Part shown: piece after piece, positions 26,786 through 35,170 of the stretch
Layout of the letters: each line of letters opens with the position of its first letter
Numbering within the stretch: position 1 is the first letter of the stretch
Origin: Flavobacterium sp. GSB-24
GTDB lineage: Bacteria; Bacteroidota; Bacteroidia; Flavobacteriales; Flavobacteriaceae
Direction: 5' to 3'
DNA length: 64,000 nt
Assembly: GCF_027924665.1 (NCBI RefSeq)
Contig: NZ_AP027043.1
Span: 1,302,001-1,366,000, forward strand
Translations under genes and position numbers: made by a program
Notes under the pieces: model-generated
Seen by the model: the letters and a program-made list of their open reading frames with translations, nothing else
Database searches by the model: none
What the model was told of the DNA's origin: nothing

Positions 26786-27025
26786 TTACATAATATTTAC
26801 CACCGTTTCTATTTGTGGCGCATATTTTTTTATCGTTGTTTCAACACCTGCTTTCAACGTCATTTGATTTACGCTGCAGCTAATACAAGCTCCTTCCAGG
26901 CGAACTTTTACATGTTTATCGTCTTCAATAGAAATTAATGAAATGTCTCCTCCATCAGATTTCAAGAATGGCCTAATCTCATCTAAAGCCAATAAAACAT
27001 TATTTGTTAATTCTTCTGTTGTCAT
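26786..27025 (-). CDS. NifU-like C-terminal domain protein (iron-sulphur scaffold)
   Basis: 79 residues from ATG 27025; the longer reading frame upstream (to 27058) would start inside a repeat and is rejected. Carries the NifU C-terminal signature: FLKSDGGDISL and GACISCSVNQMTLK with the Cys47-x2-Cys50 pair that holds a labile 4Fe-4S cluster for delivery to client proteins. It lies just downstream of the Mrp-type ATPase on the same strand, the usual pairing in Bacteroidota, so the two probably act in cluster transfer. Confidence 0.93.
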   Translation of the reverse strand: MTTEELTNNVLLALDEIRPFLKSDGGDISLISIEDDKHVKVRLEGACISCSVNQMTLKAGVETTIKKYAPQIETVVNIM

Positions 27026-27055
27026 AATATTTAATGTGTCAATTAAATAATGTGC

Positions 27056-27148
27056 CAATGAGATAATGTGTTAATTAGATAATTTTAAAATTATCCTAAA
27101 TTACTTTAAATCATTATCTCATTGCCTCATTGTCTAAATTATCTAATT
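27056..27148. repeat. interlaced palindromes between mrp and nifU-like genes
   Basis: CAATGAGATAAT (27056-27067) pairs with ATTATCTCATTG (27113-27124), and TTAATTAGATAATT (27071-27084) pairs with AATTATCTAATT (27137-27148). The arms are interlaced rather than nested, so only one pair can form at a time. Confidence 0.65.
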
Positions 27149-28273
27149 CTTTTTTACTGCTGAGCAGCCAGCCATAGTTGTAATCTTGATAGCTTCTGTT
27201 GCTGGTAAACTTTCGTTTCTGTTTACTGTTTGCTGTACAACGTTACGTGTAATTTCTTCAAATACTTTTTCTATAGGAGAAGCTGTTTGCAATGCTGCTG
27301 GGCGACCGTAATCTCCCGCTTCACGAATAGATTGTACAATAGGAACTTCTCCTAAAAATGGTACATCTAAGTCTGCAGCAAGGTTTTTAGCACCTTCTTG
27401 TCCAAAGATGTAATATTTATTGTCAGGTAATTCTTCTGGTGTAAAGTACGCCATATTTTCAATAATTCCCAAAACAGGAACATTAATATTATCCTGCATA
27501 AACATTGCAACTCCTTTTTTAGCATCTGCTAAAGCTACAGCTTGTGGAGTACTTACTACAACAGCTCCAGTAATTGGTAAAGACTGCATGATAGATAAGT
27601 GAATGTCTCCAGTTCCTGGAGGTAAATCAAGAAGCATAAAATCTAATTCTCCCCAGTCTGCATCAAAAATCATTTGATTTAATGCTTTTGCTGCCATTGG
27701 ACCTCTCCAAATTACAGCCTGACTTGGAGCCGTAAAAAATCCGATTGAAAGCATTTTGATTTCATAACTTTCAATAGGTTTCATTTTTGATTTTCCGTCA
27801 ACAGTAATAGAAACTGGTTTTTCGTTTTCAACGTCGAACATAATCGGCATCGAAGGACCGTAAATGTCGGCATCGAGAACACCAACCTTAAATCCCATTT
27901 TTGCAAGTGTAACAGCAAGATTTGCAGTTACAGTAGATTTTCCTACTCCTCCTTTACCAGAAGCAACTGCAATGATATTTTTGATTCCAGGAATAGCACG
28001 GCCTTTGATTTCAGGCTTCTCTGGAGATTCTACTTTAATATTTACTTTTACTTTAGCATCAGGCGATATTAACTCGTGAATAGTCTTTTTAATATCATCT
28101 TCAGCTCTTTTTTTAATGTGCATAGCAGGCGTGTGCAGTACTAAATCTACCACAGCTTCGTCACCAAAAGTAATAACATTGGTTACAGCGCCGCTTTCAA
28201 CCATATTTTTTCCTTCTCCAGCAATAGTAATGGTTTCTAAAGCCTTAAGAATTTCTTTTCTATCTAATTTCAT
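27143..28273 (-). CDS. Mrp/ApbC family iron-sulphur carrier ATPase
   Basis: 376 residues. An N-terminal DUF59/MIP18-like domain (about 1-85) is followed by the ParA/MinD-type P-loop GKGGVGKST (near residue 105), LDADIYGPSMP and the LLDLPPGTGD Walker B region (near 218). Such proteins bind and transfer 4Fe-4S clusters in the cytoplasm. A classic minus-strand -7 box TATCTTTG lies at 28345-28352. The next gene on the strand is the NifU-like scaffold, supporting the assignment. Confidence 0.94.
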   Translation of the reverse strand: MKLDRKEILKALETITIAGEGKNMVESGAVTNVITFGDEAVVDLVLHTPAMHIKKRAEDDIKKTIHELISPDAKVKVNIKVESPEKPEIKGRAIPGIKNIIAVASGKGGVGKSTVTANLAVTLAKMGFKVGVLDADIYGPSMPIMFDVENEKPVSITVDGKSKMKPIESYEIKMLSIGFFTAPSQAVIWRGPMAAKALNQMIFDADWGELDFMLLDLPPGTGDIHLSIMQSLPITGAVVVSTPQAVALADAKKGVAMFMQDNINVPVLGIIENMAYFTPEELPDNKYYIFGQEGAKNLAADLDVPFLGEVPIVQSIREAGDYGRPAALQTASPIEKVFEEITRNVVQQTVNRNESLPATEAIKITTMAGCSAVKKN

Positions 28274-28352
28274 TGTAATGGGCTATTTTTCTATTGTATG
28301 AAGTCGGTTTAAATATTATGTTTATTTAAACTGATTTCAGGGTGCAAAGATA

Positions 28353-28698
28353 ACAGATTAAGTTCGGAATTAAGCGATTTTGAATTGTAATTATTGATAG
28401 AGAGATTATTCAAAATTATTATGTAGTCCTTTAAAGCGTTTTTTATATTGAAGAAATTAGAGTAAAAGATTTAATATCAAAATTATTGCAGCTTTCAAAT
28501 TAAGCTGAAATTGTAGTTTTTGTATAAATTTTCTGCTTTTTTAAATTAGAATCTCATAAATCTTCGCTATATTTGATTGCCCAAATCGATAATTTCCAGT
28601 TAATAAAAAAGTATGTGAAAACTAGTTTTTTAAGTAATGTCTATTGGGTTTTCGATATTTTTTACAAAAGTTATTTCTATCATTTAAACTTTAAAAAT
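28353..28698. other. divergent promoter region of mrp and the L,D-transpeptidase
   Basis: AT-rich gap with the mrp -7 box just to the left. TATATTTG at 28568-28575 with a TTA 19 bases upstream is the likely promoter of the transpeptidase, giving it a leader of about 120 bases. No ORF or stable structure is seen in that leader. Confidence 0.5.
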
Positions 28699-30294
28699 AT
28701 GCGAAATTTTACTTTTTCAACAATCGTTCTTGCGATTTGCTTTTTTGCATTTTCATTTAAGTCATTTTCAGGCCAAAAAAGCAAAGAAGCTTCAGCAAAT
28801 TATAAATATGCTTCAATCATAACTATAGATGCGGCATCTATAAATGCTTTTTTTAAAAAATATCCCAAACTGAAAAAATATCAAAAAGATGTAGAGGATA
28901 TCTACAAAAACAAACAATACAAATCTATTTGGTATGATGATAAAAGCATAACCGAATTTGGTGCATTACTGTATCAAAAAGTAAATGTGCTGAAAGACCA
29001 GGGAATAAATAATGAAATGCCTTATAAAGAAGTAATCGATCAAGCATTTAATGAAAGTGATAATATCACCCCTCCGCAAATAGATGCAGAATTGCTCCTT
29101 ACAAATATGTATATTTTTTATGCCAGTAATGTTTACTCTGGTGTAGATCCTGCGACTTTAAAGAAAATTGGCTGGTACTTACCGGCTAAAACTATTTCGT
29201 ATTCCAGAATTCTAGATTCGCTGATTGTCGACACAAATCGATTAAATGAAGACGATTATTTATTGTTTAGCCAATATTATAAGCTGAAAGATGCCTTAAA
29301 AAAATACAGAAAAATAGAAACTGATAATCTTTGGCAGAAGATAACAATTGATAGTGTAAACTTTAAAGAATTGAGACCAGATGATAAGGGTATTGCTATT
29401 CAGCAAATTAGAAATCGCTTATTTGTTGTGGGAGATTTAAAGCAGGATTCTAAAAGTGATGTTTATGATGAAGAGCTGATGGCCGGCATACTGAACTATA
29501 AAAAGCGTTACAATTTAAAATTAAACTATGTTATAACGAGAGATCATATCAACCAAATGAATGAACCGATCAGCAAAAGAATTAAAACTATAATGCTGAA
29601 TATGGAAAGATGCAGATGGATTCCGACCAAATTGGCCAGAGCGAATGAATATGTAATGGTCAATATTCCGTCATTTAGAATGTTTTATGTAAAAGATGGA
29701 AAATACGAACTCGTCTCTGATATCTTCGTTGGTAATAGATTGAGCGAAACTGTAATTTTTAGCGGTACTATGGACCGAATCGTATTTAGTCCCTACTGGT
29801 ATGTTCCGAACAGCATTATTCAAAACGAATTAAAACTCCAGATGGCAAACGATAAAAACTATTTGGCAGATCATAATATGGAATGGAATGGCGGGAAAGT
29901 GAGACAAAAACCTGGACCTAAAAACTCTTTAGGACTGGTAAAATTTATGTTTCCGAATCCGAATGATATTTACATGCATGATACACCTGCAAAAAGTTTG
30001 TTCGAGTTTGAAAATCGTACGTTTAGTCACGGCTGTATTAATGTAAAAGAAGCAAGAGCATTAGCATTGGCAATTTTAAAAGATGATCCAGACTGGCCGG
30101 TAGATAAAATTGATAAAGCAATGAGCGGTGAAAAAGAAACAACCTGCATGCTTAAAAATAAAATTCCAGTTTATATTGGATATTTTACAGCTTGGGTTCA
30201 GGATGATGGCGAAATAAATTTTTTCCCAGATGTGTACAGCAGAGATGAAAGTTTAGATAAACTGCTTTATTCTGATTCGGTAAGTATGAAGTAA
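28699..30294 (+). CDS. L,D-transpeptidase (YkuD family)
   Basis: 531 residues from ATG 28699, chosen because it opens a signal peptide (MRNFTFSTIVLAICFFAFSF) and lies downstream of the promoter; the frame is open further upstream to 28573. An N-terminal region typical of YcbB/LdtD-type enzymes (about 50-260) and a peptidoglycan-binding-like stretch precede the YkuD catalytic domain, with the active-site HGCINV motif (His and Cys, near residue 440). It cross-links peptidoglycan stem peptides in the periplasm or modifies them. Monocistronic. Confidence 0.93.
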   Translation: MRNFTFSTIVLAICFFAFSFKSFSGQKSKEASANYKYASIITIDAASINAFFKKYPKLKKYQKDVEDIYKNKQYKSIWYDDKSITEFGALLYQKVNVLKDQGINNEMPYKEVIDQAFNESDNITPPQIDAELLLTNMYIFYASNVYSGVDPATLKKIGWYLPAKTISYSRILDSLIVDTNRLNEDDYLLFSQYYKLKDALKKYRKIETDNLWQKITIDSVNFKELRPDDKGIAIQQIRNRLFVVGDLKQDSKSDVYDEELMAGILNYKKRYNLKLNYVITRDHINQMNEPISKRIKTIMLNMERCRWIPTKLARANEYVMVNIPSFRMFYVKDGKYELVSDIFVGNRLSETVIFSGTMDRIVFSPYWYVPNSIIQNELKLQMANDKNYLADHNMEWNGGKVRQKPGPKNSLGLVKFMFPNPNDIYMHDTPAKSLFEFENRTFSHGCINVKEARALALAILKDDPDWPVDKIDKAMSGEKETTCMLKNKIPVYIGYFTAWVQDDGEINFFPDVYSRDESLDKLLYSDSVSMK

Positions 30295-30304
30295 TTGAAA
30301 TAAA

Positions 30305-30337
30305 AACCCGGCAGATTTCTTGGGAATCTGCCGGGTT
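30305..30337. terminator. terminator between convergent genes
   Basis: AACCCGGCAGATT / AATCTGCCGGGTT 13-bp stem with a seven-base loop. The T run lies on the minus strand (TTTTTATTT), so it serves chiefly the ABC permease gene and only structurally the transpeptidase gene. Confidence 0.82.
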
Positions 30338-30360
30338 CTAAAAAAAATGGGTCTACAAGC

Positions 30361-32787
30361 TTATTCGTATTTTAAATATTTTAAAACATCTATTTTAGTT
30401 ACTTGGAAAGCTTTTGTTAGAACAATTAATAAAGTTAAAAACAAAAGAGAAATCAGTGCAATGCCAAAAGGAACAGTTGATATTCCGATTCTAAAAGCAA
30501 AATCTTCAAGCCATTTTTGCAATAAAATGTAGGCAGGAACAATTCCGATTCCAAATCCTATTAGACAAAAAAGAATATATTGTTTTGACAATTCTTTTAA
30601 AAGAGCATCTGTTTCTGCTCCTAAAGTTTTTCTAATAGCGATTTCTTTCAATCTTCTCTCCATCGAAAATGATGCCAAAGCAAACAATCCGAAGATCGCA
30701 ATGATGATTACTACTAAATTTAAGATAAAAAAGAGGTTTTTTTGTTTTACTTGTTCCTCATAAGTTTTCGCGAATCCTTTATTAACGAATTCATAATCAA
30801 ACGGATAATCAGGGTTAATATTAGCTTCCCAATATGTTTTTAATTTTGATAATGTTTCACTCAAATTATTTGGAGAAACTTTTACATAAACATTTTGAAA
30901 ATTATTCCATTTTAGAGTTTTCATGTTGATAAAAACCATTGGCGGCACCTTATTTTGTAAACCTGTAATATGGAAATCTTTTACAACACCTACAATCTTA
31001 AATTTTAAAGTTCCTTTTTCGGTGCCCCAGCCCGAAGTGATAACGGTATTTATAGGGTTTTTAAGCATTAATTCTTTCGCTAAGGTTTCATTTATCAGCC
31101 AGTTGTCTATGGTGTCTGAAGCAAATTTTGGCGATAAATTACGGCCTTCTACAATTTTAATTTTCATCATTTCCAAAAAGCCAAAATCCATTTCGACATT
31201 TCTTGGCTGTACAAAAATGCCATTATGAGTAAAACCAGAACTAGAATTCGTACTGTTTCCAAAAGTTCCTGCAAAAGTAGAGACTTCTTGAACGCCAGGC
31301 ATTTTAAGAATTTCTTGTTTTGTGGTTTCGTATTTTTGACCTTTTTTGCTGTAATCCTGATAATTAAACGGAATACGAATTACTTGATTACCGCTAAAAC
31401 CAAGATCTTTATTCATCATGTAATCAACCTGAGAATTTACAATTAAAGCACCGATAATGAAAAATGCTGCAATTCCGAATTGAAAAATAAGCATCGAATT
31501 TCGAATCCAGATGCCGCTTTTACTTCTAGAAAAATTACCTTTTAAAACTTTTAGGGTTTCGAAATTTGAGATATAAATGGCAGGGAAAATACCCGCAAGA
31601 ATGATTACTAATCCAAATATTAAAATGAGCTGCAGGTAAAATTCACTGCCATTCATAGTCAAAGTTTTTCTTAAAAAAGTATTGTAATACGGTAGAGAAA
31701 GTTCTACGATTGCCAGCGCAAACAAAATCGCCAGTGTTACAATTATTGCTGTTTCGAATATAAACTGTGCAACAATCTGGTTTTTTGAAGCTCCCACAAT
31801 TTTGCGGACACCAACTTCTTTAGCACGTTTTATAGCAGATGCAGTCGCTAGATTAATGTAATTTACCAATGATAAAACTAAAATTAAAAGAGATAAACCT
31901 GCCATAATATACAAAAGCTGCAAATTTCCTTTCCCTTCTGGAGATGCTGAACCTGAAGATTTTGTGCCATGCAAGTAGCGTGTTTTCAGCTGGTCAAGTA
32001 TAACTTTGACTTCGCCATTCTCTTTTATGTACTGCTCAACAGTTTGGCCGCTTGCTTTAGCATCTTTTAAAGTTCTGTTTACAAAATTTACGTTTTGCAT
32101 TTTCTTTAAAACCGTTGCAACGTCAACACCTTTTTTGGTTTTAATCATCAAACCATAACTAAAATTCCCCCATTGATTAAGATCGTTTTCACGCAAAATC
32201 CCTCCAAAAACATAATTAGGTTCAACAGATGAAGGTTTTACAATGCGATAAACAGATTTTACAGTATAAGACTTATCGTCATAAGTAATAGATTTTCCTA
32301 TCGGATCTTCATCTCCAAAAAGCAGTTTCGCCTGTTCTTCTGAAATAGCTGCACTGTTTTTTTCTTTCAGAATATCTTTTTTGGCACCTTTGATTATTGG
32401 GAAAGGATAAAAATCAAAAAAGTTATTATCGGTTACGGTTATCTTTTTATCAATTACTTTCTTATTCTGATATTTGATTACAGCTTCGCTGTACCAATCG
32501 TTTAAGAAACAAATTTGCTCAATCTCAGGAATTGTAGTTTTGCAAGTTTGTCCAAAAGGAATTGAACTTGTGGTCCAAGTGTCTCCAGTTGCGCCTATTT
32601 TGTTAAGTACCTGATAGACATTTTCTTTTTCAGGATTCCATTGATCGTATGCGTGTTCATTGTTCCAGTATAAAATGGCGAAAATGACACCAGAAATTCC
32701 GATACTTAATCCTAAAACATTTAAGAACGAAAACAATTTGCTTTGTCTTAAATGATAAACAAATATTTTAAACCAGTTGAAAATCAT
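30361..32787 (-). CDS. ABC transporter permease (FtsX/MacB family)
   Basis: An 808-residue inner-membrane permease. One N-terminal membrane segment (about 20-40) is followed by a periplasmic MacB core domain, then an FtsX block of three segments (about 285-400). A second single-segment and periplasmic module begins near 430 and is followed by a second FtsX block at the C-terminus. Cytoplasmic VKEVGVRK-like and RRLKEIAIRKTLGA motifs mark the ATPase-coupling helices. With the ATPase (32917-33624) and adaptor (33770-35011) it forms a MacAB-type tripartite exporter; the outer-membrane channel is not encoded here. Substrate unknown. Confidence 0.93.
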   Translation of the reverse strand: MIFNWFKIFVYHLRQSKLFSFLNVLGLSIGISGVIFAILYWNNEHAYDQWNPEKENVYQVLNKIGATGDTWTTSSIPFGQTCKTTIPEIEQICFLNDWYSEAVIKYQNKKVIDKKITVTDNNFFDFYPFPIIKGAKKDILKEKNSAAISEEQAKLLFGDEDPIGKSITYDDKSYTVKSVYRIVKPSSVEPNYVFGGILRENDLNQWGNFSYGLMIKTKKGVDVATVLKKMQNVNFVNRTLKDAKASGQTVEQYIKENGEVKVILDQLKTRYLHGTKSSGSASPEGKGNLQLLYIMAGLSLLILVLSLVNYINLATASAIKRAKEVGVRKIVGASKNQIVAQFIFETAIIVTLAILFALAIVELSLPYYNTFLRKTLTMNGSEFYLQLILIFGLVIILAGIFPAIYISNFETLKVLKGNFSRSKSGIWIRNSMLIFQFGIAAFFIIGALIVNSQVDYMMNKDLGFSGNQVIRIPFNYQDYSKKGQKYETTKQEILKMPGVQEVSTFAGTFGNSTNSSSGFTHNGIFVQPRNVEMDFGFLEMMKIKIVEGRNLSPKFASDTIDNWLINETLAKELMLKNPINTVITSGWGTEKGTLKFKIVGVVKDFHITGLQNKVPPMVFINMKTLKWNNFQNVYVKVSPNNLSETLSKLKTYWEANINPDYPFDYEFVNKGFAKTYEEQVKQKNLFFILNLVVIIIAIFGLFALASFSMERRLKEIAIRKTLGAETDALLKELSKQYILFCLIGFGIGIVPAYILLQKWLEDFAFRIGISTVPFGIALISLLFLTLLIVLTKAFQVTKIDVLKYLKYE

Positions 32788-32838
32788 TTTGATGTATATT
32801 TTTATAGTTGATATGGCAGTTTATAAAACCGTTTGGTT

Positions 32839-32913
32839 CTAAAGAAGAGTAAATATTTTGCAGGCCAGCTCTACCAGAGCTACGAGTGCAGTAACAATAA
32901 TTTTGATCATCAT
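32839..32913 (-). CDS. possible 24-residue hydrophobic peptide
   Basis: A very short ORF between the ATPase stop (32917) and the permease start (32787), starting ATG-ATG and encoding a wholly hydrophobic peptide (IKIIVTALVALVEL...CKIFTLL), long enough for one membrane helix. Its position inside the operon, almost touching the ATPase stop, makes it plausible as a small transporter-associated protein, but chance cannot be excluded. Confidence 0.3.
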   Translation of the reverse strand: MMIKIIVTALVALVELACKIFTLL

Positions 32914-32916
32914 TTT

Positions 32917-33624
32917 TTATTTAGCGTCCATAAAAACATCAACATTACGTTGGTTTAATTTCTCAGAAAATATAACTCCGTCTTTCATGTGAATGGTTCT
33001 TTGCGAAAAAGAAGCATCATAATCAGAGTGGGTAACCATCAAAATTGTAGCACCTTTAGCATGTAAATCGGTTAAAAGTTCCATCACTTCATTACCATTT
33101 TTACTGTCTAGGTTTCCAGTTGGCTCATCGGCCAAAATAATTTTCGGATCATTAACCAAAGCTCTTGCTACGGCAACCCTTTGCTGTTGTCCGCCCGAAA
33201 GCTGCTGTGGAAAATGTTTCAAACGATGAGAAATATTCAGTTTCTCGGCAATAGCTTCAATTTTTTGTTTTCTTTCAGAAGCTTTTACGTTGTTGTAAAG
33301 CAGCGGTAATTCGATATTATCGTAAACAGAAAGTTCATCGATTAAGTTGAAGTTTTGAAAAATAAAACCGATATTTTCTTTTCTCACCTTAGCTCTTCCT
33401 TTTTCCTTTAGACCAATCATTTCCTGATCTAATAATTTATAGCTTCCGTCGCTCGCGCTGTCCAAAAGTCCGATGATATTCAATAGAGTTGATTTCCCGC
33501 AGCCAGAAGGCCCCATAATAGTTAGAAAATCTCCTTTTTTTATTTCTAAATTAATTCCGCTTAAAGCAGCAGTTTCGATTTCTTCTGTTCTAAAAACTTT
33601 GGTTAAATTCTGAATTGTGATCAT
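32917..33624 (-). CDS. ABC transporter ATP-binding protein (MacB/LolD type)
   Basis: A 235-residue cytoplasmic ATPase with all motifs: Walker A GPSGCGKST (near 39-47), Q-loop FQNFNLIDELS, signature LSGGQQQRVAVARAL, Walker B IILADEPTGNLDS and the H-loop VTHSD. It powers the FtsX-type permease encoded 129 bases downstream. Part of the operon 35011-30361. Confidence 0.96.
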   Translation of the reverse strand: MITIQNLTKVFRTEEIETAALSGINLEIKKGDFLTIMGPSGCGKSTLLNIIGLLDSASDGSYKLLDQEMIGLKEKGRAKVRKENIGFIFQNFNLIDELSVYDNIELPLLYNNVKASERKQKIEAIAEKLNISHRLKHFPQQLSGGQQQRVAVARALVNDPKIILADEPTGNLDSKNGNEVMELLTDLHAKGATILMVTHSDYDASFSQRTIHMKDGVIFSEKLNQRNVDVFMDAK

Positions 33625-33700
33625 AATTTTTTAGGTTTTGAAATGTTATTAAATACGTTTTTTGATTGATGATTGAAACGATGATTTTTTTGTTTTTTTG

Positions 33701-33765
33701 TTGTTTCAAGTTTCAGGTTTCAGGTTGGTTGGCGGCGTGAAACCTGAAACTTGAAACTTGAAACA
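33701..33765. repeat. palindrome of GTTTCAAG/GTTTCAGG units
   Basis: Left arm TTGTTTCAAGTTTCAGG... (from 33701) is complementary to ...CCTGAAACTTGAAAC-type right arm (to 33765), and each arm is itself a short tandem of a GAAACTT/GAAACCT unit. It is placed inside the efflux operon between adaptor and ATPase genes. Confidence 0.7.
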
Positions 33766-33769
33766 AAAA

Positions 33770-35011
33770 TTACTTGTCAAGCGAAAGCTCCTCAATATCT
33801 TTATAGTCAGAATAAGAAGAAGTAATTACAGATTCGCCTTCTTTTATACCTTCTAAAACTTCATAGTAAGCAGGATTTTCGCGTCCTAGTTTTATATTTC
33901 TTCTTTCGGCTTTGTTTCCTTTTACCACAAAAATCCATTTTCCTGCTGTTTCCTGATTAAAACTTCCTTTTGGAATTACAAGAGTTTTGTTCTTTTCAGA
34001 TAAAATTAGTTTCACGCCAAAGCTAAGTCCGTCTTGCAGTGCAATATCTTCTTTTGAAGTAAAAACCAATTCAACTGTAAAGTGGCCGCTTTTTACTTCT
34101 GGGATAACTTTAGTAACCAAAACCTCAAGATTTTTTCCTTTGTATTCGACTTGGCCTTTTAAGCCTTCTCTAATTTTTTCTAAATAAAACTCATCAACAT
34201 CAGCAGAAAGTTTGTAACCGCGTTTTGAATCGATTTTTCCAATGCTTTCCCCAGCTTGAAAAGTTTTTCCTAAAACAGGTTCAAAAGAAGTTAATCTTCC
34301 AGATTCTGGCGCTGTGATTAAAAAATTCTTTTTGTTGTTTCTAAGGATTTCCAAACTTTTCTCCATAGTTTGAATCGAACGATTAATTTGAGAAATCTGA
34401 ATTTGATTGGTTTGTTTCTCTTTTTGAATACTCTGCTGAATCGTTCTTTTACGTTCTTCCTGAAAACGAAGACTCTCCTTAAAAGTATTCCAATCGTTTT
34501 TCGAGATTACATCTTTGGCAAACAGTTTAGCATTTACATCGTATAATCTTTTGGCGTCGTTGTAATCATGTTCGATTAAAACAAAATCTTTGGTTAAATT
34601 TAGTTCTTGATTTCGGATATTTAATTTCCCAGTATTTAAGTTGTTGATTTGTTCGATAATAGCCGTTTCCTGAGTCAAATAATTCAATTCTGTATTCGGA
34701 TTGTATAAACGAGCCAGCGATTGCCCTTTGGTCACCATTGCACCATTTTCTACAAAAATTTCTTTTACAGAACCACCTTCAGTAACGTTTACAAGCATTA
34801 CATTTAAAGGTTCAACTTTTGCCTGAAAAACAACAAAGTCTTCAAAAAAAGCTTTTTCAGCTTTTTGAATTACCAATTCTTCAGTTTTTACATTTAAAGT
34901 TCTTTTGGTGTTAAAAGCAAAAATGATGATTACCGCCAAAGCTAAAAAAACAGCAATTGCTATTGCGACATATCTAAATTTTTTACTTTTACGAGGAATT
35001 ATCTTGTCCAT
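33770..35011 (-). CDS. periplasmic adaptor of the ABC efflux system (HlyD/MacA family)
   Basis: A 413-residue membrane-fusion protein. An N-terminal anchor (about 14-33) is followed by a lipoyl-like half (VKEIFVENGAMVTKGQSLARL), a long alpha-helical hairpin (about 110-220, coiled-coil rich), the second lipoyl half (LITAPESGRLTSFEPVLGKTF), and beta-barrel and membrane-proximal domains. It would bridge the MacB-like permease and an outer-membrane TolC-type channel. First gene of the operon, directly behind the sigma-54-like promoter at 35040-35055. Confidence 0.94.
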   Translation of the reverse strand: MDKIIPRKSKKFRYVAIAIAVFLALAVIIIFAFNTKRTLNVKTEELVIQKAEKAFFEDFVVFQAKVEPLNVMLVNVTEGGSVKEIFVENGAMVTKGQSLARLYNPNTELNYLTQETAIIEQINNLNTGKLNIRNQELNLTKDFVLIEHDYNDAKRLYDVNAKLFAKDVISKNDWNTFKESLRFQEERKRTIQQSIQKEKQTNQIQISQINRSIQTMEKSLEILRNNKKNFLITAPESGRLTSFEPVLGKTFQAGESIGKIDSKRGYKLSADVDEFYLEKIREGLKGQVEYKGKNLEVLVTKVIPEVKSGHFTVELVFTSKEDIALQDGLSFGVKLILSEKNKTLVIPKGSFNQETAGKWIFVVKGNKAERRNIKLGRENPAYYEVLEGIKEGESVITSSYSDYKDIEELSLDK

Positions 35012-35039
35012 TTTTTCAATATTTTACTGATAATCAATA

Positions 35040-35055
35040 GGTAAATACTGTGCCA
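35040..35055 (-). promoter_or_regulatory. sigma-54-like promoter of the efflux operon
   Basis: On the minus strand TGGCAC (35050-35055) and, after five bases, TTTACC-type sequence (down to 35040). This is an exact -24 element and a partial -12 element (TTGCW expected). It lies 29 bases before the adaptor ATG, and an NtrC-like activator is encoded divergently. Good but not perfect match. Confidence 0.6.
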
Positions 35056-35119
35056 TAAAATTTATTATTTGTAAAGTCTTGATTTTAAAGAAGCTTTTAA
35101 AACCGCTTTGAAAAACTAG

Positions 35120-35157
35120 TGTTCGATAATGAACAGTTGACCGTTCGGAAGCGGACA
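35120..35157. promoter_or_regulatory. paired palindromes, likely NtrC-type activator binding sites
   Basis: TGTTC-GATAAT-GAACA (35120-35135) is a perfect dyad. TGACCG-N8-CGGACA (35138-35157) is a near-perfect one. They lie 65-100 bases upstream of the sigma-54-like promoter on the minus strand, the normal distance for an enhancer, and immediately ahead of the regulator gene, allowing autoregulation. Confidence 0.6.
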
Positions 35158-35170
35158 GAAAAAATACCAC

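Noticed and set aside
28573..28698. 42-residue extension of the L,D-transpeptidase
   Set aside because: It starts inside the promoter box and would bury the signal peptide.
33701..33765. GTTTCAAGTTTCAGG repeats as a CRISPR or tandem array
   Set aside because: Only a single palindrome with 7-8 base sub-units; no regularly spaced repeats and no cas genes.
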